Part shown: one piece after another, positions 53,654-64,000 of the stretch
Layout: every line of letters begins with the position of its first letter
How positions within the stretch are numbered: position 1 is the stretch's first letter
Source of the DNA: Ceratopteris richardii
Lineage: Eukaryota; Streptophyta; Polypodiopsida; Polypodiales; Pteridaceae
Direction of reading: 5' to 3'
Assembly (NCBI GenBank): GCA_020310875.1
Contig: CM035416.1
Span: 1,090,556 to 1,154,555, forward strand
Length of the DNA stretch: 64,000 bases
The notes under the pieces: model-generated
Database searches by the model: none
What the model saw: the letters and a program-made list of their open reading frames with translations, nothing else
Told to the model about the DNA's origin: nothing
Translations under genes and position numbers: made by a program

Positions 53654-56600
53654 CTTTTAGGCATTTGAATAGCAATTTTTCTCTCTTCTACTTCATATTT
53701 TTTTAAGTGAGCTGGCACTTCAAACTGATCTTGTGGCTTGTTTTCTTCACCTTCTGGTTCTTTATCTAACTCCAGCTCTTCTTCTTGTGTAGGTTCCTGG
53801 TTATTTTCGTTAGTTGTGACACCTATTTTTTTATTTTCATCCTCTGGTTCCATTGGTTCTTGCTCCATCTCAATGCTCTCATAGTCCTCCTTCCATTCTT
53901 TCTCTATCACTTCTCCTTCTTCAGCCTCCTGAAGGACTACCACATATAGACTAACGTCATATCCTTCCTCATCAATACATTCATTCATAGTTATTACTTC
54001 TTCGTTCACACATACATCGAGGGTCGCTAAAATCTCCATCCAACCGTGAGGTTCAAACTCTTCATCCAAAAAGACTTGAGGCATGTAAGCTGGATCTTGT
54101 ACAGACCTAGCTACTCCTTGCCTTTGCTGCCATCCCTTTCTCCTATCCTCTTCCTTTTTTGTAGTTTGGCATATCCATAGGTGAGTGTCCTCGTTCATCC
54201 AAGATTGGTCATTAGAACCTGTGAATTGACTGATCGTCTTCCTCCTTATGAATTTGATTCCATTGTAAGGGGGGAACATCTTGACATGTATATGTGTGGA
54301 GATTTATTCTCGTGGTGGTTCCTTCATGCTGTAGGTATACAACATCTTTTCCCCAATCTTGCACAACCTTTAGCTGTCTCATGAAAGGTCTCCCAAGTAT
54401 CATTTCATAATTGCTCGCCCTTTCAAATTGACATATTGCTAGGGTGTGTTCAAATTCAACTCCGCATGTGGTAAAAACTACTCGTTCCAATAATCCCAAG
54501 GGACTTTCTGTGTGTCCGTCTGGCATTTGTATCTTCATGCGCGTTGGTCTTAAAGTTGGTTTTCCTCATTTCTCCCAGATTTCTCTAGTAGCAATGCCTA
54601 CACCAGCTCCGGAATCTAAGATGGCTTTGGTGGTATAACCCCTATAAGTAATTGGAAGGCAAGTGTTTCCTTCATCTCCTTCATCACATATCTCTTTTTC
54701 TTCCGTCTTGATCTCCAATTGACTGGTCAATTTCTCCTTCAAATGTGGTTTAACCTTCAACAGTTCTTCTAATGTTAGGGTACAAGGGATTTTTACCTTT
54801 CTAAGGTGTTGTATGATATCTGATGTTTGGAATGATGGGTTCGGTTCCTTTTCCCTTATTGAGGGAATGCAATACACTTCTGAATTATGTTCGTACTCTC
54901 CTGTGTAATTTGGCAAAACCTTTACACTATCATTTTCTTCGTTACTCGGATCAATTGGTAATATTTCATTTGAATTCAACTCAGGTATTGAATCCTCTAT
55001 TCCATCTTCCTCTTCTAGCTCTTCAAAGCGCGGTTCAATTCCTTCCACTTTCTTCCATCTGTCTTCTTGGACTCTTGCCCACAAATCTTTAGGCCACTCC
55101 CCTTCTACTTTGGGAACAATGGATCCTTCCCTTTTATCCTCACAATAATTGCCATTCTGTGTCTTACTTGCTTCGGGTTTTTCATGATCATTAGTGATGA
55201 CGCACTCTTGGAATTCTCTTTCGGAAATTCGGGTATTGGGTAATGGCAATGCAGGTTTTTCTAAGGTCTGTTGAGCAACTTCTATTAATTTTTTGCAGAT
55301 CTCCAACCTCTCTTTCTCTAGGTCACCTCTAGGATATTCTCTTTCATGTTCTTCTATGGTAGGTCCTGCTCTTATTCGTGCCTTGTATGCCTGAATCCAC
55401 ATGGCTAATTCTTCAGGCATGGGATCTGCTAAAACCGATCCCACCTCTTCTTTTTTATACTTTCCATTTTTACTTTCTTCTTCAAATTTCTGTTCCTCTT
55501 TTGGGTTTTGTTCGCTCTTCTCATTTTCCTTCTTCTGCAATAACTTCTTTTCTTTCATCCTATCTCTACGGTTCTTCAATCTTTGTGTTCTTTTACTTAC
55601 AACACTTTTCTCAGGCTCTTCCGAGTCTTCAACTCTCTGAGATGTGGGTGTATTCACCTCTCTATCGCTTTGATTGTTTTCCTCAGTTTTGTCTTGGGTC
55701 TCTCTAGCTTTGGCTCTAGTTATTGCTTTCAACGGTACAGTGTATTCCTTATCACTCCCTGATGATTCGATTACTTCTATCACATTGATTTGCACGTTGG
55801 ATGTAACCTTGTTGGGGTTCTTGGGGCAATCTCTGAAAAGGTGTTGCTTACCACAATCACTACAGTAGCCTTCCCAGACTCGTTGTGGTGGTGGTGGGTT
55901 TGGCAATGCACATTCTCTGATATAGTGATGACCTCCACATCTGTAGCATGGTCCTCTGGGCACAGGCGGTCTGTTCATGGGTCGGGGTGGTATGGTTGCT
56001 CTAGGGGCTGTGTACATAAATGACACACATAGTCCTGCTCATATCCGTAGGAACTATCTGGTGCTTCCATGCCATAGGCATATGGTTTTTACAGTTGTCC
56101 ATATTCTATCATAGAGCTTTCATAATTGGAATATGCTCCTTGACTATGATCGTAAGATGAGTCATATGGTTCATTACTAGTCAATGGTGTGGCTGGGACT
56201 ATCGCTCTCTCTAGGTTTTCTTCAGGTTGAGCCATCTTGACTAGGACAATGTTCTGAGGATGGGGCGGTTGTTGTCCTAGTACTGGTTGTGGTTGGGTGT
56301 ATCCTTGATAAGCATATGGTCGTGGCACTGGTGCCTGCTGCTGATAAGTGGGGTACCTCAATGCTTCACCTCCTTGTTCTCTCTAAGGGTATCCATAAGG
56401 TCTCATATATGGCTGTGCTGGTCTCGATTGCCTATTGTAAGGGCAATTTTCTGTACTGTGATTTGTATATTTTTGTTCTACACTGCAATATTGTAGAGGT
56501 CCTGGGACGGTGGGTCTATTATAAGCATAAGCAGGTGGTGGGACTACTCCTCTAGTGCACAAGTGAGAGGGATGATCACCTCCGCACTACATACATCTTC

Positions 56601-57330
56601 TAAGCATGGGCACTCTTATAGGGTTATTGGGGTAGTTCCTCTGTCCTTGAACGTTCAGTTTCTTTGCTACTAAATCGGCTATTTCCTCTACATTGTTTTT
56701 AGGGTTTGATGTGCTGCTGGCCGAATCTTCACTTTTCAAGCTACCCTGAGGTATTTTCAAATCTTTTGCTAGGTTGTCTTCTAGGTCTATACATTCCTTC
56801 ATGCATTCTTGCAAAGTTTGAACTCTCTTTACATACACCAGAGATCTTAGTGATCCGTTCAATAATCCTTCCAAAAATAATGACACCATGTTATTTTGGG
56901 GAGGTCTCTCTTCCACTGGGCATCTGTCCACGTACTGCTTAAATCTTCTTGCTGCCAATCTCATTGATTTTGTAGGGGCTTGCTTAAAGCTATGGATCAA
57001 TGATGACGAGTTGTTTTTAATTCCAGACTTAGTGAATTCCTCAATCAATTCTTGATAGACTTGTTCCATGTTTTGAAAATTATAAGGATCTAATGGTTGG
57101 AACCATGCTAACGCTGTGTCTGTCAAAGTTAGACCAAAAGATTCATATTGGATCAAGAAATCTTCCACTTGTTTGCATTTGGCAACTTGAATTGGCCTTA
57201 ATCTTCTTCCTGCTTCAGGCAGTCTAGGCATCACGGGGAAAATTGGTCTTCCTACGGGGATACCCTGTCCTCTAGGTACAGGTGGTCTGGCTGGGGCAGG
57301 AATTCCAGGTCTTGGGTCAACAGGTGGTTG
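53654..57330 (-). pseudogene. gag-pro: E2 gag and first protease region
   Basis: Visible in order: a capsid-like domain (LAWFQPLDPYNFQN, SSSLIHSFKQAP, about 56600-57230), a Q/P-rich stretch (about 56090-56360), zinc knuckles (CYRCGGHHYIREC, YCSDCGKQHLFRDC, about 55840-55960), a lysine/glutamate-rich segment, the retropepsin (LDSGAGVGIAT near 54600, MILGRPFMRQL near 54400) and an acidic linker toward RT (about 53660-54050). It is old and heavily broken. Confidence 0.82.
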
Positions 57331-57403
57331 AGGTCAGTAATTAGGGTTATTTGCACGCATTGCAAACTGCACATGTGGTCTAACCGGGATTTGTGTTTGT
57401 TGT

Positions 57404-57984
57404 TGTTGACAGTATACGAGAAGAAGCAAGTACGGACACACATGCAGATCTAGCACTAAGGCAACCCTTCATTTTTTTCAAAAACCCTTACATCATTTTA
57501 AAGTGATTCTCATCACTAAAAACCCCTGTAAATACCATTTTCACCTTTTTGTAGCCCCATTTTGTACAAGCCGAGGAGTCATCGAGCTTGAGGAGCCTTA
57601 GAAGTAGTTGCCTATCAATTTTTGTATTTTTTAGATCTCGTTTGAGCCCTCAATTAAACCCTGGAACCTAATTTTTAACTAGGTTGGACACTAGGTCTGG
57701 ACAGGGCCAAAGCTAGGCAAAAACTATAAATAGAGCTAGAGAGCTCATTTTTGAGCTAGCTTCTTGTAGTTTTGAGCTTGTATGAGAACTTTGTTGCAAT
57801 AGAAGTGATTCCATTGTCTTTCTCTCTTTGTTCTTGCCGTGTGTGCACGTGTGTGTGTATGTGTGTGCATGTTAGTGTGCTTCTCACTCACACATTTGTG
57901 CCTTCACTTGCTCGAGGTCTTCATACCATCCTCATGTCTTCCCGGATTGACATTAAAGGAGGTGCTACTCATCACTGAGCTACA
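57404..57984 (+). repeat. 5' LTR of E5
   Basis: Begins TGTTGACAGTATACG and ends GAGCTACA, about 581 bp. TATA at 57724-57733. The U3 palindrome at 57572-57584 has one mismatched pair (CGAGGAGTCATCG). An upstream TGT makes the exact first base uncertain by 3 bp. Confidence 0.9.
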
Positions 57985-57992
57985 CCAAATTT

Positions 57993-58014
57993 TGGCGCCG
58001 TTGCCAGGGAATCG
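57993..58014 (+). other. Drifted primer-binding site of E5
   Basis: TGGCGCCGTTGCC matches tRNA-Asp; the remainder shows small differences from the E3 site. Confidence 0.8.
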
Positions 58015-58067
58015 AGCTTTGAGGACGAGCGTGTGATGGTAAGACGTAGAGAGGACGCGTTGGAGTG

Positions 58068-58242
58068 GTAAGTAGTGGGTGAATTTTTGATTTTTTTCCA
58101 TCTCCATATCCATCTCCATCTCCACCTCCTTCTCCACTACATATTCCCTCTTCCTTGTCATTCCCCTCATTTGTTGTGTGCGAGTTTGAGAGAGAGCGAG
58201 CGCGTGCATTGGTGTTGTATGTTTTTTGCATGTTTCTTGCAG
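58068..58242 (+). other. Candidate leader intron of E5
   Basis: GTG|GTAAGT at 58068 and TTTCTTGCAG|G ending at 58242 are at the same places as the pair in E3 (19404-19572). Confidence 0.4.
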
Positions 58243-58319
58243 GTACCAGCTCCAACACCATCTCCAGCCAGCTCAGCAGGTACAAAATCCTTCTGCACAG
58301 GCCCCGAGGCATCGAGCTC

Positions 58320-58850
58320 GAGCTATCGCGACACCTCGCAAACTTTGACTAATCACGTTTCTGAGTGCACCACGACACTACGCAGGCGTAGAGCACCTAG
58401 GATCACAAGACAGAACCACAAATTTCGCCATAACTCGACCTATCGTGACACCTCACGAGCTATCGCGACACTTGGGAGTATCGCGACACCTCACGAACTA
58501 TCGCGACACCTCACGACCTATCGCGACACTTGGGAGTATCGCGACACCTCACGAGCTATCACGACACCTCACGACCTATCGCGACACTTGGGGGACTATC
58601 GCGACACCTCACGAGCTATCGCGACACTTGGGAGTATCGCGACAGCTCACGAGCTATCGCGACACTTGGGAGCCTATCGCGACACCTCACGAGCTATCGC
58701 GACACCTCACGAGCTATCGCGACACTTGGGAGTATCGCGACACCTCACGAGCTATCGCGACACCTCATGACCTATCACGACACTTGGGAGTATCGCGACA
58801 CCTCACGAGCTATCGCGACACTTCGACCCGACCTATCGCGATACACGGCC
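58320..58850 (+). repeat. Leader tandem array of E5, 19-20 bp units with TCGCGA core
   Basis: Units alternate between CTATCGCGACACCTCACGAG and a shorter one with CACTTGGGAG; more than 20 are present at 58434-58850 and one isolated unit at 58320. It shares its core and position with E1 and E3 but has its own spacer sequences. Long frames through it are artefacts. Confidence 0.93.
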
Positions 58851-59699
58851 CTAACGCATGAAAATTTTAAGGGTAAAGTTGAGTGAATTGAAGTATTGTG
58901 AGGTTTAAATTTAAGCACCTTGGGAGAACATTAGAGCCTTAGGAGTGGGCAAAGACCTAGAAACCAGGGAGGAATTTCCTGAAACCTGAGAGCCTGTTTG
59001 GACCCCTAAGTGCCTGAATGGTCATAACTTCACCATCCGAACTTCGATTGATGAGATTTTCGTCTCATTCGAAAGCTTGTTGAAAATCCTTTAGAACATG
59101 TATTTTCAAGTTGGCCTTTAGGTGAGACTAGGTGGTCCTAAGATTGAGGGGTACAGTGAGTTACTCCAGGGGGGACTGCAAATATTGATGAGTGTCTTTC
59201 AATTACTTGTGGTAATAGAGCTATACTGACTGGTGAACTTTTGCAGGAACATTGTGTGCACTCAAGGCAATCCAAAGCAAGCTAGCAAGGGTGAGTACCA
59301 AGCTTGGGAGAAGGCTTCCTGGGCTTGTGCAGCAATCTGAGCAACCAGAGGATTAAGGTTGGAAGTCTCTCAGCCCTCCTTTGTCAATTCCTAGCCTAGG
59401 CTAAGTACGACTTAGGTGTGGTAATTAATTAGGGCAACGTTAGGCACGAATCAAGTCCAAGAGAATTAATCAACCAAGTGCAAGAATTAAGTAGGTCTTA
59501 AGTGCGAAAACCCTAAGGGACAAAAGGTAAACTGGAGTCGATCACTTATCAAGTGCGAAATTCACTTAAGTACTCCTGACGATGCGATTTCAGACAAGAT
59601 CATAAACATAATATTCAACTCAAAAGAACAAAGTGATTGGTGCAAATTAACCTGCAACGAGAGTGTGCTTGGGTCCAAGGGGGTAGATAAATCAGGCAT

Positions 59700-60061
59700 A
59701 TGAACCTTAGATCAGGCAGACACTTATGCCGAGACAGACAAAGCCTCAGATCTTCTGAAGCTAGTGTCAATCACACTGCCAGGTCTTGGGCCCAGCAGTT
59801 GAGTGATTACCCATACACTCCCAGATCAGAAACAAGTGATTCTGAGATGTCCTATCACATAGAGAGACCAGTAGGTAGTTCAGGGATGGCTTATCTAGAA
59901 AAGCCAGAGGGACCTTACAAGACTCAATTGGAATACATCAGGACGAATCGTCTAGGTGCTCGCATCTACGAAGACGGACTGAGAAGATCTGTGGTCCAGA
60001 TTAAGAACCTCGATCAAGCCCATGGACTAGAACACCCGGTAGTGAAGTTTGAGAATGGAGT
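59700..60061 (+). pseudogene. gag: E5 gag, N-terminal part up to the E6 insertion
   Basis: MNLRSGRHL and about 120 codons nearly identical to E3 Gag, ending at KFENG where the E6 LTR starts. The reading frame continues by chance into the E6 LTR; that part is not Gag. Confidence 0.9.
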
Positions 60062-60671
60062 TGTTGAAGCTCAAAGTCAAGGACAAAGCATGGAAGCACA
60101 TCAAAAGGTGGACACACAAGGAAAGGGAGCAAGTAGGGAGCTCCAAGAAGTGTATGTCAAATTTTCAGAAGAATCCCCTACAAAAATAGTGATTTTCATC
60201 ACTAAAAACCATTGTAAATACCATTATCTATTTTTAGTAACTCCATTTTGTTCAAGCCGAGGAGTCCTCGAGCTTGAGGACTATTAGAAGTACCATCGTA
60301 CCAATTTTCATAATTTTTAGACTTCGTTTGAGCCCTCAAATAAGCCCTGGAACCTAATTTTTAACTAGGCCGGACACTAGGTCTGGATAGGGCCAAAACT
60401 AGTCAAAAAACTATAAAAAGAGCTAGAGAGCTCATTTTTGGGGGTTAGCTTGTTAGAGAATAGAACTTTGGTAAGAGAACTCTTTTGCAATCTAAGCTTT
60501 CCATTGTTCCTCTCTTTGATCTTACTTTGTGCGCGTGTGTGTGTATGTGTGTGCATGTTTGTGTGCTTTCACTCACACACTTGTGCCTTCACTTGCTCGT
60601 GGTCTTCATACCGGTCCTCACGTCTCCGCGGATTGACAAGTAAAGGAGGTGGTGCTTACACTTGAGCTACA
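60062..60671 (+). repeat. 5' LTR of E6
   Basis: Starts TGTTGAAGCTC and ends GAGCTACA. The U3 palindrome is at 60258-60270, the TATA box CTATAAAAAG at 60411-60420 and a GT-rich microsatellite at about 60530-60565. If the usual 5-bp duplication was made, the left copy is GGAGT at 60057-60061; the right copy is outside the window. Confidence 0.88.
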
Positions 60672-60679
60672 CCAAATTT

Positions 60680-60697
60680 TGGCGCCGTTGCCGGGGA
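60680..60697 (+). other. Primer-binding site of E6, tRNA-Asp type
   Basis: TGGCGCCGTTGCCGGGGA, 18 nt complementary to the tRNA-Asp(GUC) 3' end. The match stops there, shorter than in E1, E3 and E4. Confidence 0.9.
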
Positions 60698-61019
60698 GAG
60701 AGCTTCGAGGACGAGCGTTGTGATGGTAAGATCGTAGATTTGGGACGTTGGAAGGTAAAGAAAAAAAAAAACTGTCATTTCAGTTCATTTTCTGTTTTTT
60801 CCTCTTCATCTTCATCATCATCATCATCTCCACCTTCTTCCATCTTGTTCTTCATAGAAATTTCTTGTTTTTTAGTGCATTTTCACCATTTTCATACCAT
60901 TTTTCATGCATTATTGTGTGGGAAGGAGTTAGGAGGTGCAAGGGAGAGCAAGCGCAGTGTTTTCTTCATGATTTTCTGCTCATATGGAGCTCGCCATAGC
61001 CGGCGCTCAAAAATTTGAA

Positions 61020-61975
61020 TTCCCGCCAAAAAACGCGATTCTGTGATGAAAATCGCGATTCTGTGAAAATTCAAAATTTTTGAAAAATCACGATTTTCTG
61101 TTTTCCCACCTAAAAGTTGGCTGAAAAAAATCACGATTCTGTGGTCATTCTCAGAATCGCGATTCTGTGATTGTGCTCAAAATCGCGATTTTCATATAAA
61201 AAAAAAACACGATTCTCTAAAACACGATTCTGTGCTCAAAATCGCGATTTTCATATCAAAAGAAACACGATTTTCTAAAAACACGATTTTCAACGGGCTC
61301 AAAATCGCGATTCTCACAAATCACGATTTTCAACCAAAAACACGATTTTGTGAAAAAGGCAATTCTGAGAAAACACGATTTTGTGAAAAAACACGATTTT
61401 GTGAATCACGATTCTCTGAGTCAAAATTGCGATTTTCAAAACACGATTTTGTGCTCAACGTCGCGATTTTCATAAACACGATTTTGTGCTCAACATCGCG
61501 ATTTTCTTGTCAAAAACACGATTTTGAGAAAATACGATTTTCAATGGGCTCAAAATCGTGATTCTCACAAATCACGATTTTGTGCTCAACATCACGATTT
61601 TCAGAAACACGATTTTGTGCTCAACATCGCGATTTTCTTGTTAAAAACACGATTCGGAGAAAACACGATTTTGTGAAAAAACACGATTTTGTGAATCACA
61701 ATTCTCTAAGTCAAAATCGCAATTTTCAAAAACACGATTTTGTGCTCAACATCGCGATTTTCATGCCAAAAACACGATTCTGAGAAAACACGATTTTGTG
61801 AAAAAAACACGATTTTGTAAATCACGATTCTCTGAGTCAAAATCGCGATTTTCAAAAACAAGATTTTGTGCTCAACATCGCGATTTTCTGAGTTCACAAA
61901 ATCGCGATTCTCTGAAGTTCACAAAATCGCGATTCTCTGAAAATTCACAAAATCGCGATTTTCTCCAAAGGTCCT
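61020..61975 (+). repeat. Leader tandem array of E6, ATCGCGATT/CACGATTTTGTG units
   Basis: Dozens of degenerate units of roughly 15-25 bp, such as AAAATCGCGATTTTCA and AACACGATTTTGTGAAAA, fill almost 1 kb. The core is again ATCGCGAT or a one-step variant (ATCACGAT). It sits between PBS and gag as in the other families, but the monomer is A/T-rich and otherwise unrelated. Confidence 0.9.
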
Positions 61976-62230
61976 GTTTGCCTGTTTTGACCCCCAGGAG
62001 CCTGAATTGGCATAACTTTTTCATCCAAAGTCCATTTTTTGAGATCTATAGCTCGTTGGAAAGCTCGTTTCAAATCCTACACGACCTCAACTGTTTTTTT
62101 CAAGAATAACGCGTTGATTTTGAGATAGGATAATTTGAAGTTGACCCTCAAGTGGGACTAGGGAACCAAGGGGACTCCAAAGAATTTTGAACCATACCAA
62201 GGGGAAAATTTGGACTCTTGACTAAAGCTT
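61976..62230 (+). other. E6 leader between array and gag
   Basis: Short leader segment that resembles the E1/E5 leader in phrases such as CATAACTTTTTCATCC and GGAAAGCTCGTT. No gene is seen. Confidence 0.55.
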
Positions 62231-64000
62231 ATGAACCTGAGATCTGGTAGACACTTAGGCAAGGATAAACAAAGCATTAGATCTTCTGAAGCTAGTGTCA
62301 ACCATACATCCAAGTCTTGGGCACAACAACTAAGTGGTCATCTTTTACTAAGTTCAGACACAAGTGATTCAGAAATGTCTTTTAGTATGGGAAAACCTGC
62401 AGGTGGCTCAGGGATTGCCCATCTACAAACACCAGAAGGTCCCTATAAGACACAGTTGGAATATATTCGGACCAACCAATTAGGTGCTCGCATCTATGAG
62501 GATGGTCTGAGACAATCAGTGGTCCAACTCAAAAATCCAGATCAATCCTTTGGACTGGAACACCCGGTGGTCAAGTTCGAAGAGGGTTCATACATTGATA
62601 AGGAAGGAACCATGTATGTGGTCACCAACCTACCAGATAGGACTGATGAGTTTGGAAATGTCATTCTTGAGAATGAAATAGGAGACCTAGAACAAGGAAA
62701 TGTAGGACAAGGACCCCAGACTCCTAGAGGTAAATCAGTTTTGACCCGAGTGATCACTCCAGACTGGATCCCTCAAGATAACAAAAGCATAGAACTATTT
62801 TTGAATAGAGAAACAGAGGAAGCCTTTTGGAGATTCAAGCCAGATCAACCTAGCCAATTGGGCATAGTCATCATCTACGAGCTCAAGGATCCAGAGATGC
62901 CAGGCAAAGTTGTTTACCTGGATAACACATCAGAGAAAATTTTCTTGGTAACAGAACATGATAGACATGCATATACTTGGAAGAATGAATTGATTTTCCC
63001 CCCACCAAGATCCAATGTTTCCCATGGCCTCCAAGGAGTAGGATCATCCCACGCTCATGAAGCCCGGAGAGAAAGAACTAGAGAGAGACCTGAGGTAAGT
63101 TTTGCACACACCGTGGGCAGGAATAGATCAGGATTTGAAAATGAAAGACCTGAAAGAGAGAGACATCAAGCACATAGGCAAAAAAGAGATGAACATGATT
63201 TTCCATTGCCTAGACCCCGAGAGCACCCAAGAACCCTTAGACCCACTCAAGTGATCAAGGCAATGAAGAATTATTTTGACGGGTCAGGAGATCCTTATGA
63301 TCATGTGGCCGAGTTCAAACAAGTGTTAAGAGCTAAACAGGTTGAGGATTTATTCACCCAATACGAGGCATTTGGTTTGACTCTTAAGGGCACTGCCTTG
63401 GCTTGGTTTCAACCATTGAGTAGTCGCAACTATCGCGATATAGGTCAAGTGCTAGACGAATTCATTGTAGAATTTTCCAAGAGTGGTATCAGGCATAACA
63501 CATCATCCTTGATCCACAGTTTCCAGCAGACACCCCAAGAAACAGTGCGACTAGCAGGTAGAAGGTTCAGACAGTACCTAGAAAGATGCCCTGCTCCCGA
63601 GTTACCCACACCAGCCAAACAAGTGGCTTTGTTCTTAGATGGCTTATTGAGCACAAAGTTAAGATCATATGTATATTTGAAAGAGCCTAGATCCATAGAA
63701 GAGTGCGTGCGGACATGCATTGACATAGAAGATAACTTGGGTGAGGAGTTAGGATTATCCAAACTCTATAAGGATTCAGATAGTTCTACTAGTCATACTT
63801 CAAAAATCTCCACGGAAATAGAGGAGATAGCTGAGCAAGTTGCCAAGAAGCTGGGAGTCCAAAATAAACAAACACAGAGAGTCACTCCAGTGAATCGGTG
63901 TTATACTTGTGGGGGCGACCACATGGCTAATGTATGCCCAATGCAAAACCAAAACATTAGAGAAAGGAATGCTCCATATTGCACTATTGAGAGAAAATAC
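62231..64000 (+). CDS. gag: E6 Gag, partial (590 codons, open to the window edge)
   Basis: The frame starts MNLRSGRHLG, like every other gag in the window, and has no stop up to base 64000. It contains the capsid-like domain (LRPTQVIKAMKNYFDG, LAWFQPLSSRNYRD, SSLIHSFQQTPQE, CPAPELPTPAKQ) at residues about 335-510 and the first zinc knuckle (CYTCGGDHMANVC) near residue 557. Relative to E3 it is collinear but with many substitutions, which marks a separate family. The remaining domains should follow to the right. Confidence 0.9.
   Translation, partial: MNLRSGRHLGKDKQSIRSSEASVNHTSKSWAQQLSGHLLLSSDTSDSEMSFSMGKPAGGSGIAHLQTPEGPYKTQLEYIRTNQLGARIYEDGLRQSVVQLKNPDQSFGLEHPVVKFEEGSYIDKEGTMYVVTNLPDRTDEFGNVILENEIGDLEQGNVGQGPQTPRGKSVLTRVITPDWIPQDNKSIELFLNRETEEAFWRFKPDQPSQLGIVIIYELKDPEMPGKVVYLDNTSEKIFLVTEHDRHAYTWKNELIFPPPRSNVSHGLQGVGSSHAHEARRERTRERPEVSFAHTVGRNRSGFENERPERERHQAHRQKRDEHDFPLPRPREHPRTLRPTQVIKAMKNYFDGSGDPYDHVAEFKQVLRAKQVEDLFTQYEAFGLTLKGTALAWFQPLSSRNYRDIGQVLDEFIVEFSKSGIRHNTSSLIHSFQQTPQETVRLAGRRFRQYLERCPAPELPTPAKQVALFLDGLLSTKLRSYVYLKEPRSIEECVRTCIDIEDNLGEELGLSKLYKDSDSSTSHTSKISTEIEEIAEQVAKKLGVQNKQTQRVTPVNRCYTCGGDHMANVCPMQNQNIRERNAPYCTIERKY

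Larger units (their letters stand above)
53649..57403 (-). mobile_element. E2, right block: gag and first protease
   Basis: This upstream part of the old host element lies between the E4 and E5 insertions. The 5' end of E2, with its leader, PBS and 5' LTR, is not in the window; it should lie beyond the right edge, on the far side of E5/E6. The sequence is much diverged from E3 but keeps the same domain order. Confidence 0.88.
57404..60061 (+). mobile_element. E5: LTR retrotransposon of the E1/E3 family, cut by E6
   Basis: 5' LTR, PBS, leader array and the first part of gag are visible; then E6 begins inside gag. The LTR and gag are similar to E1 and E3. The PBS has drifted and the LTR is more diverged, so it is probably older than E3. 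The remainder should lie right of E6, outside the window. E5 inserted into E2. Confidence 0.9.
60062..64000 (+). mobile_element. E6: Ty3/gypsy LTR retrotransposon of a fourth family, 3' part off the window
   Basis: LTR, PBS, a long A/T-rich leader with its own tandem array, and an open gag. It sits in the gag of E5 and is therefore younger than E5. The LTR (610 bp) shares the promoter region and end with the other families but has its own outer U3. Gag is clearly diverged from E3 but collinear. No breaks are seen in the visible part. Confidence 0.9.

Noticed and set aside
60062-60287. Continuation of E5 Gag past 60061
   Set aside because: Sequence from 60062 is the E6 LTR; the frame stays open by chance.

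Overview
The window is nuclear DNA of a land plant and consists almost entirely of nested Ty3/gypsy LTR retrotransposons. I found no host gene, rRNA or tRNA gene. The plant origin rests on the primer-binding sites, which match the 3' end of plant tRNA-Asp(GUC), and on the plant-type RT, RNase H and integrase sequences. The layered insertions suggest a large, repeat-rich genome. The sequence alone does not fix the species; a non-flowering plant is possible but unproven.

Layout. E1 (1-13037, minus) lacks its 3' end, which lies off the left edge; it sits in a plus-strand fragment of a related element (13038-13339). At 13340-14914 lies a poorly resolved stretch with LTR-like sequence in minus orientation. 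E2 (minus) is the old host element. It is visible in three blocks (14915-18743, 35292-37034, 53649-57403), split by E3 (18744-35291, plus) and E4 (37035-53648, minus). Each of those two insertions has perfect 5-bp target-site duplications: CACAT for E3 and CTTCT for E4. E5 (57404-60061, plus) also entered E2 and is itself interrupted by E6 (60062 to the right edge, plus). E3 looks almost whole: its two 578-bp LTRs differ at 2 sites. The 702-bp LTRs of E4 differ at 6 sites. E1, E2 and E4 are broken fossils, E2 the most decayed.

All elements belong to one lineage with an unusual plan: LTR, tRNA-Asp PBS, a long leader carrying a tandem array (E1, E3, E4, E5, E6), and a very long Gag with three zinc knuckles. 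Then follow a retropepsin, RT, RNase H, two consecutive HHCC zinc-binding domains, a DD35E integrase core, a GPY/F-like region, and a second retropepsin-like domain with a tail of repeated IWVPK-like motifs. Further coding sequence lies between pol and the 3' LTR, where envelope-like genes sit in some plant elements, but it looks like coiled-coil and globular protein without membrane segments.

The most notable observations are the second protease-like domain after integrase and the duplicated HHCC domain, both seen in four elements. Next are the leader arrays, whose monomers differ between families but share a TCGCGA core, and a U3 palindrome preserved across LTR families by paired changes in its two arms. 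Strong splice-acceptor-like sites precede the post-pol coding region in both E3 and E4.
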